From positions 1-59,325 of the forward strand of contig CAAFEY010000178.1 in assembly GCA_900761995.1 (NCBI GenBank): 59,325 nt of DNA. Reading direction: 5' to 3'. Positions 43,467 through 50,353 of the stretch are shown here, in pieces. The notes beneath the pieces are model-generated. The model was not told where the DNA came from. It saw nothing but the letters and a program-made list of their open reading frames with translations, and ran no database searches. The first letter of the stretch is position 1. Each line of letters opens with the position of its first letter. This DNA is from an uncultured Collinsella sp. (GTDB lineage Bacteria > Actinomycetota > Coriobacteriia > Coriobacteriales > Coriobacteriaceae). The position numbers were made by a program, and so were the translations under genes.

Positions 43467-44843
43467 ATGCACATGGACCAGCGTTCCGTACGCGATATTC
43501 TTGCCGGTAAAACCTACTTTATCCGCACCTTTGGCTGTCAGATGAATCAGCACGACTCCGAGCGTGTGAGCGGTCTGCTCGATTCGTATGGTTGCCTCAT
43601 GGCGCTCGATCCCGAGCATGCCGACATTGTCGTGTTCATGACGTGCTGCGTGCGCGAGGCTGCTGACACCCGTCTGTACGGTCAGTGCAACTCTTGTAAG
43701 AGCCTGCCGCCTTCGCCCTCGGGCAAGCGCGTGGTCGCCGTGGGCGGCTGCATCGCTCAGCGCGATGGCGAGGGACTGCTCACCAATGTCGATAACGTCA
43801 ATGTTATCTTTGGCACGCATTCCATCGCGCATGTGGCCGAACTCATTGCCGAGGCATTCTTGGACGGCAAGCGCCATATTCGCACCAACGAGCATGAGGA
43901 CACGGATGCTATGAGCATGCCGTGGCATCGTGAGACCCAGTATCACGCCTGGGTGCCCATCATGACGGGCTGTAATAACTTCTGCACCTATTGCATCGTG
44001 CCGTATGTGCGCGGTCGCGAAAAGAGCCGCCCTTTCGAGGAAATTGTCGACGAGGTCACCGGGCTCGTACGCCAGGGCGTGCGTGAGGTCACGCTTCTGG
44101 GTCAAAACGTCAACTCCTATGGTCGCGATCTGTTTGGTAAGTCGCGTTTTGCCGACCTGTTGCGCGCCGTGGGCGATACGGGTGTAGAGCGTATTTTCTT
44201 TACTTCCTCGCACCCTAAAGACCTGCTGCCCGAGACCATCGACGCTATGGCCGAGACGCCTGCCGTCATGCCGCAGCTGCACCTGGCAGTTCAGTCGGGC
44301 TCGACGCGCATCCTTAAAGAGATGAACCGTCGCTATACGCGTGAGGATTACCTGAGGCTCGTCGATCGCATCCGCAATCGCATGCCCAATATCGCGCTTT
44401 CGACCGATATCATCGTGGGCTTCCCCGGCGAGACCGAGGAAGACTTTGAGCAGACGCTCTCGCTTGCCGAGACGGTCCGTTATGCTCAGGCCTATACGTT
44501 TATCTATTCCAAGCGCGCCGGTACTCCGGCAGCCGAGATTGACGACCCCACCCCGCATGAGGTGATTCTTGAGCGCTTCAACCGTCTGGTGAAGGTTATC
44601 GAGACCACTGCGCACGAGTATAACCAGGGTGAGCTTCATACTGTGGTGCCGGCGCTTATTGAGGGTACGAGCAAAAAGAATGACGCGGTGCTGCTGGGCA
44701 AGAGTCCTAAGAATCAGACCGTTCATGCACCGATTCCCGAGGGCTACAGCATCGATCAGTTGATTGGCAAGATTGTCGATGTTGACATCGATGTTGCCAA
44801 GACGTGGTATCTGTCCGGATCCGTTGTGGGCGAGCCGCGCTAA
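43467..44843 (+). CDS. miaB: tRNA-2-methylthio-N6-dimethylallyladenosine synthase MiaB
   Basis: A 458-residue radical SAM enzyme: FGCQMNQHDSERV at the start, FMTCCVREAAD, cluster CNNFCTYCIVPYVRG and a TRAM domain. It methylthiolates i6A37, the product of MiaA, whose gene follows with a TAATG overlap. The start may be ATG 43467 or 43473; AGGAC lies just upstream. Confidence 0.94.
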   Translation: MHMDQRSVRDILAGKTYFIRTFGCQMNQHDSERVSGLLDSYGCLMALDPEHADIVVFMTCCVREAADTRLYGQCNSCKSLPPSPSGKRVVAVGGCIAQRDGEGLLTNVDNVNVIFGTHSIAHVAELIAEAFLDGKRHIRTNEHEDTDAMSMPWHRETQYHAWVPIMTGCNNFCTYCIVPYVRGREKSRPFEEIVDEVTGLVRQGVREVTLLGQNVNSYGRDLFGKSRFADLLRAVGDTGVERIFFTSSHPKDLLPETIDAMAETPAVMPQLHLAVQSGSTRILKEMNRRYTREDYLRLVDRIRNRMPNIALSTDIIVGFPGETEEDFEQTLSLAETVRYAQAYTFIYSKRAGTPAAEIDDPTPHEVILERFNRLVKVIETTAHEYNQGELHTVVPALIEGTSKKNDAVLLGKSPKNQTVHAPIPEGYSIDQLIGKIVDVDIDVAKTWYLSGSVVGEPR

Positions 44844-45781
44844 TGATTTCTCACGGGGCAAGCCTTTCTGCCGTTGCGATTGTCGGTCCGACCGCGGTTG
44901 GTAAAAGTGATGTCGCAGATCGTTTAGCGGCTCGTCTTTCGTCCGAAGTGCTGTCGTGTGACGCGATGCAAATCTATCGAGGCATGGATATCGGCACTGC
45001 CAAGATGGCGCCCAATGAGTGTACGGCGCCGCTGCGTCTCGTCGACATTGTAGAGCCGGGTGTGGCGTACTCTGCGGCGCTTTATCAGGCTGACGCTCGC
45101 GCACATGTTGAACGTCTCCTTGGTTCGGGTTGCCTGCCGGTTTTTTGCGGAGGTACGGGGCTGTATCTCAAGGCCGCCCTTGATGAGATGGACTTTCCCT
45201 CGGGTGAACTTGAGGACGATCGCCGTGCGGGCTATCAGGAGCTTGCCGAGCGTATTGGCGAGGAAGAACTGCATGCTCTGCTTGCCGAGCGCGATCCAGA
45301 ATCGGCTGCTGTTATTCATCCCCATAACGTGCGCCGTGTGATTCGTGCGCTCGAGATGCATGATGATGGTATCTCCTATGCAAAGCAAAAAAGTCAGTTT
45401 AGTGTTCCGCGCGAGCATTATCATGCCCTATGGTTTGGTCTGACGCGTAATCGTGAGGTGCTCTACGAGCGCATTAACCTGCGTGTCGATCTGATGTTTG
45501 AACAGGGTCTTGTCGATGAGGTTCGTGGTCTTATGGACCAGGGGCTGGGAGATGCCCTGACTTCGATGCAGGCAATTGGCTATAAAGAGATCATCGATGC
45601 TTTCAATGGCGTGACGAGCATGGATGAGGCTCGCGAACTCATTAAGATGCGTTCGCGTCGCTATGCCAAACGTCAGCTTTCGTGGTTTAAGCGCGATGAC
45701 CGTATCGCGTGGTTCGATATGGATGAATGTACGATCGATGAGGTCGTTGCTGATATCCTGCATCGTATTGAGGCTGCCTAA
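44843..45781 (+). CDS. miaA: tRNA dimethylallyltransferase MiaA
   Basis: A 312-residue enzyme adding a dimethylallyl group to A37. P-loop GPTAVGKS at 15-22, DAMQIYRGMDIGTAK and the substrate-binding MQAIGYKEI segment. The ATG overlaps the miaB stop and its own stop overlaps the hflX start, a tightly coupled miaB-miaA-hflX set. Confidence 0.95.
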   Translation: MISHGASLSAVAIVGPTAVGKSDVADRLAARLSSEVLSCDAMQIYRGMDIGTAKMAPNECTAPLRLVDIVEPGVAYSAALYQADARAHVERLLGSGCLPVFCGGTGLYLKAALDEMDFPSGELEDDRRAGYQELAERIGEEELHALLAERDPESAAVIHPHNVRRVIRALEMHDDGISYAKQKSQFSVPREHYHALWFGLTRNREVLYERINLRVDLMFEQGLVDEVRGLMDQGLGDALTSMQAIGYKEIIDAFNGVTSMDEARELIKMRSRRYAKRQLSWFKRDDRIAWFDMDECTIDEVVADILHRIEAA

Positions 45782-47070
45782 TGGCTCGTTTCCCCCTTGT
45801 TCCCACGGCACCCGAGCCCGAGCGTGCCATTTTGGTTGGTGTTGAGTGGCGCGACAATGCATGGCCACTCGATCGATCGCTCGATGAGCTGGAGCGCCTT
45901 GCCCACACGGCTGGTGCCCAGTGCGTGGCTCGCTTGTCTCAGCGTTTGGTAAAGCCGTATCCCAAATCATTTATCGGTTCCGGTAAGGTAGAGGAGCTGT
46001 GCGGTCTGGTACATCGCATGGATGCCGATGTCGTTATTTTTGACGACGACCTGACGCCCTCGCAGCAATCCTATTTGGAGAAAGCCGTGGGCGAGCCGGT
46101 AAAGATTATCGATCGTACGGCACTGATCTTGGATATCTTTGGCCTGCATGCTCAGACGCGTGAGGGACGCCTACAGGTACAGCTGGCGCAGCTTCAATAT
46201 CTGTTGCCTCGTCTGCGCGGCATGTGGAGCCATCTCGCCAAGGAACAGACGCGCGGCGGCATCGGCTCACGCTTTGGTCAGGGCGAAAGTCAGCTCGAGG
46301 TCGACCGTCGCCTCATTCGTAATAAGATCGCTGCGCTTCGACGTGAGATCAAGCAGGTTGAACAGCGTCGCGATGTTCAATCCAAGAGTCGTATTGAGTC
46401 ACCGGCGTTTCGCGTCGCGTTAGCCGGTTATACCAATGCCGGTAAATCGACGTTGCTCAATCGTCTGACCGGTTCTACGGTACTTTCGCAGGACAAGCTG
46501 TTTGCTACGCTCGACCCGACGACGCGTTCATATCGCCTGCCTGGCGGTCGCGGCATGACGATTACCGATACCGTCGGCTTTATTCAAAAGCTGCCGCATG
46601 GTCTGGTCGATGCCTTTAAATCGACGTTGTCTGAGGTGTTGGGTGCCGATTTAATTCTCAAAGTCGTGGATGCGTCTGATGAGGACTATGAGCGACAGCT
46701 GGAGGCTGTCGACCGCGTGCTTGATGAGATCGGTGCCGGAGAGCGTTTAACGCTTACGGTGTTCAATAAAATCGATCTTCTCGATAGCGTCGATCGATTG
46801 AGTTTCCGTCGTCGTTATCCGGAAGCTGTTCTGTTCTCGGCCCAAACGGGCGAGGGGCTCGACGATCTCGTCGATCGCATTGCTCGCGAGGCGGCCGCCA
46901 CCGATGTGCTGCTTTCCGCCGACATTCCATATCGTGAAGGTGCACTCATCACAGTCGTGCATGAGCAGGGGACCCTTTTGCACGAGGAATATCTTGAGGA
47001 TGGCGTTCGTATTGTGGCGAAACTGCCGGCTCGTATTGCACCGCGGCTCGAGCGTTATCGCACCGAGTAG
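45781..47070 (+). CDS. hflX: Ribosome-splitting GTPase HflX
   Basis: A 429-residue protein. An N-terminal domain with IGSGKVEEL and the R-G-R basic helix (LRGMWSHLAKEQTRGGIGSR) precedes a G domain with GYTNAGKSTLLN (about 216-227) and DTVGFIQKLPHGLV. HflX dissociates stalled 70S ribosomes under stress. Its 3' end overlaps the convergent membrane-protein gene by 16 nt and no terminator separates them. Confidence 0.94.
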   Translation: MARFPLVPTAPEPERAILVGVEWRDNAWPLDRSLDELERLAHTAGAQCVARLSQRLVKPYPKSFIGSGKVEELCGLVHRMDADVVIFDDDLTPSQQSYLEKAVGEPVKIIDRTALILDIFGLHAQTREGRLQVQLAQLQYLLPRLRGMWSHLAKEQTRGGIGSRFGQGESQLEVDRRLIRNKIAALRREIKQVEQRRDVQSKSRIESPAFRVALAGYTNAGKSTLLNRLTGSTVLSQDKLFATLDPTTRSYRLPGGRGMTITDTVGFIQKLPHGLVDAFKSTLSEVLGADLILKVVDASDEDYERQLEAVDRVLDEIGAGERLTLTVFNKIDLLDSVDRLSFRRRYPEAVLFSAQTGEGLDDLVDRIAREAAATDVLLSADIPYREGALITVVHEQGTLLHEEYLEDGVRIVAKLPARIAPRLERYRTE

Positions 47071-47759
47071 GCGAGCTCCAAAATGCCCAGTATGATGGGC
47101 TGATGTAGCAGATAAAAGGGGAGTGCATGACGTCCAAGGCTGGCGAGCGCCGGCAGGGGGTTGGCGTAGGCCCAGCTTGGGGCGGGATGTTCGCATCTTT
47201 GAGCGGTGCGCGCAGCAAAGTATCCTGTGAGATACATGAATATGAACGGGATGATTGGATAATAGTCGCCTGAAACAAACCGGGGGCCGGGAAATCCTAG
47301 CCACGCCAAATAGGGGAATGAATAGGTCGATTTCGGGATGCCCCATGTCGCCGCGAAGAGAACGAGGCATATCGCAATGCCCCACGTGCTGGGCACTTTC
47401 TTAAGCATCGGTCGTGCTACGGTTGTCACAGCGGTACACGCCGCCATGCAATAAATGATGCCAAAGTTCACTGAATCGTCGACCGATACGAGCGTTGTTG
47501 CGATCCAGACGACCAAAGCTGCGGCAGCGTACTTGGCCGCTCGTTTGGCATTGTTGCGTGAGAGCGTGCACATCCAACCCGCGATAAACAAAAATACCCA
47601 GCTGATGCTGGCGCGCCAGATGTCTTGAAAGACGGTCTGGGTAAACCAGGGCATATCCCAGTCGTACAGGTAGGCGAGATCGTAGCAAGCGTGAAAACCT
47701 GCCATTGAAATCATCGTAAACCCGCGGACGGTATCAAAGATGGTGATGCGTTTTTGCAT
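47055..47759 (-). CDS. Heparan-alpha-glucosaminide N-acetyltransferase-like membrane protein
   Basis: A 234-residue polytopic protein with about seven predicted helices. The start RITIFDTVRGFTMISMAGFHACYD and the end LGRHALPFYLLHQPII match the HGSNAT/DUF1624 acyltransferase family. Substrate unknown; it may acetylate a surface glycan. Its ATG overlaps the lexA stop by 1 nt, so it may be translated from the LexA-controlled transcript. Confidence 0.8.
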   Translation of the reverse strand: MQKRITIFDTVRGFTMISMAGFHACYDLAYLYDWDMPWFTQTVFQDIWRASISWVFLFIAGWMCTLSRNNAKRAAKYAAAALVVWIATTLVSVDDSVNFGIIYCMAACTAVTTVARPMLKKVPSTWGIAICLVLFAATWGIPKSTYSFPYLAWLGFPGPRFVSGDYYPIIPFIFMYLTGYFAARTAQRCEHPAPSWAYANPLPALASLGRHALPFYLLHQPIILGILELAYSVR

Positions 47760-48403
47760 TACGAGAACCGGCGCATCAAGCCGACGACTTTGCCCAAGAT
47801 AACGGGATTCGTTGCATAGATAGGCTCCATGGTGTCATTCTCAGGCTGCAGGCGTACGCGTCCCTGCTCCTTGTAGAATGTCTTGACGGTCGCTGAACCA
47901 TCAATCATGGCCACGACAATTTCGCCGTTCATGGCACTCTTTTGTTCACGGACGATGATGTAATCGCCATTGAAGATGCCGACATTGATCATTGAGCTCC
48001 CATGCACCTCAAGGATAAAGGAACCCTGATCAGTGGCGATTTCGGTCGGGATAGTAAAAGTGTCTTCTATATTCTGCTCGGCCAGAATGGGAATCCCAGC
48101 CGCGACGCGACCAACGAGCGGTAGCGAGACCGTTCCGCGAGGTGCGGTGGGCTCGTCAGATTTAGAAATTGAGACAGAGGAACCGTCCTCGTTAAAGAGT
48201 TCCAGGGCGCGCGGTTTGGTGGCATCGCGCTTGAGTAGCCCGCGCGCCTCCAGGGCAGATAGATGGGCGTGCACGGTGCTGGGGGAGGAAAGGCCCACGG
48301 CAGAAGCCATCTCGCGCACGCTGGGCGGATAACCTTTCTCCTGCTGATATTCCTTGATGAAGTCGTAAATTTGCTGCTGACGCTTGGTAATTTTGCGAGC
48401 CAT
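47759..48403 (-). CDS. lexA: SOS repressor LexA
   Basis: A 214-residue repressor. N-terminal winged helix (RQQQIYDFIKEYQQEKGYPPSVREMA), Ala-Gly cleavage site at about 102-103 (VAAGIP), catalytic Ser137 in GSSM and Lys174 in ATVKTF. RecA filaments trigger self-cleavage. ATG at 48403-48401 follows GAGAGGA; the upstream frame to 48508 would cross LexA boxes. Divergent from a LysM gene and flanked by its own operators. Confidence 0.95.
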   Translation of the reverse strand: MARKITKRQQQIYDFIKEYQQEKGYPPSVREMASAVGLSSPSTVHAHLSALEARGLLKRDATKPRALELFNEDGSSVSISKSDEPTAPRGTVSLPLVGRVAAGIPILAEQNIEDTFTIPTEIATDQGSFILEVHGSSMINVGIFNGDYIIVREQKSAMNGEIVVAMIDGSATVKTFYKEQGRVRLQPENDTMEPIYATNPVILGKVVGLMRRFS

Positions 48404-48427
48404 CAGGGCATCCTCTCTACCCATGTC

Positions 48428-48439
48428 AAACAAATGTTC
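48428..48439. promoter_or_regulatory. LexA box 1 (imperfect)
   Basis: AAAC-AAAT-GTTC, one mismatch from GAAC-N4-GTTC, 25 bp upstream of the lexA ATG. Probably autoregulatory. Confidence 0.5.
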
Positions 48440-48448
48440 GAATTTTGC

Positions 48449-48476
48449 TTGACAGGAACAACTGTTCGAAGATAAT
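48449..48476 (+). promoter_or_regulatory. Promoter of the LysM gene with LexA box 2 in the spacer
   Basis: TTGACA (48449-48454), 16 bp, GATAAT (48471-48476). The spacer carries GGAACAACTGTTCGA (48455-48469), a perfect GAAC-N4-GTTC box, the same architecture as recA. Confidence 0.8.
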
Positions 48477-48483
48477 AATAACC

Positions 48484-48495
48484 GAACATTCGTTC
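48484..48495. promoter_or_regulatory. LexA box 3
   Basis: GAAC-ATTC-GTTC, a perfect box just downstream of the LysM-gene -10, overlapping the expected start of transcription. Confidence 0.75.
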
Positions 48496-48566
48496 TCGCG
48501 CTAGACATTTTTGTCCGCGCGGCTTGATAAAACTGTTCTCAGCAAAACACGCGAGAGGAGAACATG

Positions 48567-49016
48567 ATGAACGCAACGAATATGGTCCAGGGAAACCTCG
48601 CCCTTAAACTCGAGACGCCTGCAGAACCCACTTTTACGGTTGTTCAGGGTGGCCGCTCCGGCTTTCAGCCTTTGACCGTAAAGTCTGCTCGCAATCAGCA
48701 GGCTGTAGTCGCGCCGGCCCGCGTTGCCCTGAAGGTTCCGACGATTGTCGCCGTTGCCGTTGCGCTTACGCTCTTCGTTGTCCTCGCTACGTCGGTCTTT
48801 AGCGCTCGTCACGCCGCGTATGCCGAGTCCGTTTCCAACGTTACCTACGAGACTATTCGCGTTCAGCCTGGTGATTCTCTTTGGTCGCTTGCCGAGGAAT
48901 ATCCTATCAAAGGCCTTTCCACGCAAGAGACTTCCGACATGATCCGTAACGTCAATCATCTGGAGCATGGTTCGCTCGCCGCCGGTGCGCATCTTAAGGT
49001 TCCTGCTCGTTCGTAA
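48567..49016 (+). CDS. LysM membrane protein, probable SOS cell-division inhibitor (YneA-like)
   Basis: A 149-residue protein with a ~70-residue N-terminal region, a transmembrane segment (VPTIVAVAVALTLFVVLATS) and a C-terminal LysM domain (IRVQPGDSLWSLAEEYPIKG). Divergence from lexA, LexA boxes in its promoter and the TM-LysM layout match Bacillus YneA and mycobacterial Rv2719c, which block division during SOS. The long cytoplasmic N-terminus differs from short YneA. ATG 48567 is better spaced from AGAGGAG than ATG 48564. Function is inferred. Confidence 0.75.
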   Translation: MNATNMVQGNLALKLETPAEPTFTVVQGGRSGFQPLTVKSARNQQAVVAPARVALKVPTIVAVAVALTLFVVLATSVFSARHAAYAESVSNVTYETIRVQPGDSLWSLAEEYPIKGLSTQETSDMIRNVNHLEHGSLAAGAHLKVPARS

Positions 49017-49029
49017 TCATTATCGCGCT

Positions 49030-49073
49030 GCGCATGGTACCCTTGTTATCGTTTAAGAGGAGGTACCATGCGC
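49030..49073 (+). promoter_or_regulatory. Hairpin sequestering the nrdR start codon
   Basis: GCGCATGGTACC (49030-49041) and GGTACCATGCGC (49062-49073) are a perfect 12-bp inverted repeat with a 20-nt loop. The right arm contains the nrdR ATG (49068-49070) and the last bases of the AGGAGG Shine-Dalgarno (49058-49063). If transcribed, it would hide the ribosome-binding site. Confidence 0.6.
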
Positions 49074-49511
49074 TGTCCCAAATGCGGCAAGGCACATACC
49101 CGCGTCGTTGATTCTCGTATGCAGGAGTCAAATAACACCATTAAGCGCCGTCGCGAATGTTGCTCGTGTAACTATCGCTTTACAACGTTTGAGCGATGCG
49201 AAGACCCAATCGAGGTCATTAAGTCAGACGGAACCAAGCAGCGGTTCGATCGCAATAAGCTGCTCGTCGGCTTGATGCGCGCCACCATCAAGCGCGATAT
49301 CGACACTAAGAAGCTCAATGAGATTATCGACGACATCGAGGTCGAGCTGCGCTCTCGCACGCTGACGGCCGTCACGTCCCATGAGTTGGGTGACATGGTG
49401 CTCAAGCGCTTGGCCAAGATCGACAAGGTGGCGTACATCCGCTTTGCCTCGGTCTACCGCGATTTCAAAGACGTCGATGAGTTTCTGCAAGAGCTCGACA
49501 AGCTAAGGTGA
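49068..49511 (+). CDS. nrdR: Transcriptional repressor NrdR
   Basis: A 147-residue regulator of ribonucleotide reductase genes. Zinc ribbon (CPKCGKAHTRVVDSR...CCSCNYRF, Cys at 3, 6, 32 and 35 or nearby) and ATP-cone domain (PIEVIKSDGTKQRFDRNK). ATG 49068. Followed after 4 nt by dut, so two dNTP-pool genes are coupled. Placement beside lexA and the SOS LysM gene parallels mycobacteria and streptomycetes. Confidence 0.95.
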   Translation: MRCPKCGKAHTRVVDSRMQESNNTIKRRRECCSCNYRFTTFERCEDPIEVIKSDGTKQRFDRNKLLVGLMRATIKRDIDTKKLNEIIDDIEVELRSRTLTAVTSHELGDMVLKRLAKIDKVAYIRFASVYRDFKDVDEFLQELDKLR

Positions 49512-49515
49512 TTCC

Positions 49516-49959
49516 ATGTCCAACATTACCGTTAACATAAAGCGTCTCGACCCCACCGTCGAGCTTCCCAAATACGCCCATCCCACCGATGCCGGCTTGG
49601 ATTTGCGCTCCAACGAGGACTGCGTCCTGAAGCCCTTTGAACGCCGTCTGGTCTCCACTGGGCTGGCCATCGCCCTGCCCGATGGCTACGCCGGCTTCGT
49701 CCAGCCCCGTAGCGGTCTCGCCATCAAACAGGGCCTGTCTATAGTCAACACGCCGGGCCTCATCGACGCCCACTACCGAGGAGAACTCAAAGTCATCCTC
49801 ATTAACCTAGACCCCACGAACAACATCCAAATCAACAAAGGCGACCGCATAGCCCAACTCGTCATCCAAGAAGTCCCCACGGTTAACCTCATAGAAGTAG
49901 AAGAACTAGACGAAACCGACCGAGGCAAAGGAGGCTTCGGCTCCAGCGGCGTCGCCTAG
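49516..49959 (+). CDS. dut: Deoxyuridine 5'-triphosphate nucleotidohydrolase (dUTPase)
   Basis: A 147-residue trimeric dUTPase with motifs DAGLDLRS, PRSGLA, the NTPGLIDAHYRGE segment and C-terminal GKGGFGSSG. It removes dUTP and supplies dUMP for dTMP. Codon use changes abruptly about two thirds in (from ~49783): GAA, CAA, AAA, CTA, ATA, CGA and GGA replace the GAG/CAG/CTG typical of neighbours, though the protein stays canonical. Confidence 0.94.
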   Translation: MSNITVNIKRLDPTVELPKYAHPTDAGLDLRSNEDCVLKPFERRLVSTGLAIALPDGYAGFVQPRSGLAIKQGLSIVNTPGLIDAHYRGELKVILINLDPTNNIQINKGDRIAQLVIQEVPTVNLIEVEELDETDRGKGGFGSSGVA

Positions 49960-49973
49960 AGGTGCTCGTATCC

Positions 49974-50081
49974 CTCCCGCCCGGGGCTTACCTATATCAT
50001 TCCATGCTCAAACATTCTCGCGTCGCTTCGCTCGCTGCGAAACTGCGCGTGGAACGATATGTGTGAGAGGCAGGCGGGCGG
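49974..50081 (+). repeat. Structured palindromic element, family 2, copy C
   Basis: Partly paired arms (left ends ATCATTCCATG at about 50004, right begins CGTGGAACGAT at about 50048) flank a 41-base core with CTCAAACATTCTCGC and GCTGCGAAACTGCG. The core recurs in opposite orientation at 50273-50304. The arms contain several wobble or mismatched pairs, so boundaries are approximate. Confidence 0.6.
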
Positions 50082-50118
50082 TTACTCGCTTGAAAGCAAT
50101 AATCAATCTTTTTGATAT

Positions 50119-50157
50119 GCCGGTGCGACAAAGGGACTGTTCCTTTGTCGCACCGGC
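50119..50157. repeat. REP-type hairpin
   Basis: GCCGGTGCGACAAAGG (50119-50134) and CCTTTGTCGCACCGGC (50142-50157) form a perfect 16-bp stem with a seven-base loop. GACAAAGGGAC-type palindromes are common RAYT-associated REP sequences. It lies in the spacer between the two family 2 elements. Confidence 0.6.
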
Positions 50158-50236
50158 TAACTGCATTTGGTTACTTTGGTTTGCCTTTGCAGCTTCTAAT
50201 AGGGGGATCCGGCGCAGCTGGTGGTGCGTAAACGCA

Positions 50237-50340
50237 GCTGACCGGCCCGACCCGCCTATATATCGTCCCACGCGCAGTTTCGCAGCGCAGCGAGAATGTT
50301 TGAGCATGGGATGATATATAGGCGGGTCGGGCCGGTCAGC
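50237..50340 (-). repeat. Structured palindromic element, family 2, copy D
   Basis: Arms of 36 bases (50237-50272 and 50305-50340) are almost fully complementary and enclose a 32-base core. Read on the minus strand the core is CTCAAACATTCTCGC-TGC-GCTGCGAAACTGCG, identical to copy C except for a 12- versus 3-base apex. The outer arms differ from copy C while still pairing. Confidence 0.65.
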
Positions 50341-50353
50341 GGACAGTAAATCA

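Noticed and set aside
50167..50187. TTTGGTTACTTTGGTTTGC as a third site of the recA/comEA repeat array
   Set aside because: The two TTTGG units are 9 bp apart, not 11, and the site lies between convergent genes, not upstream of one.
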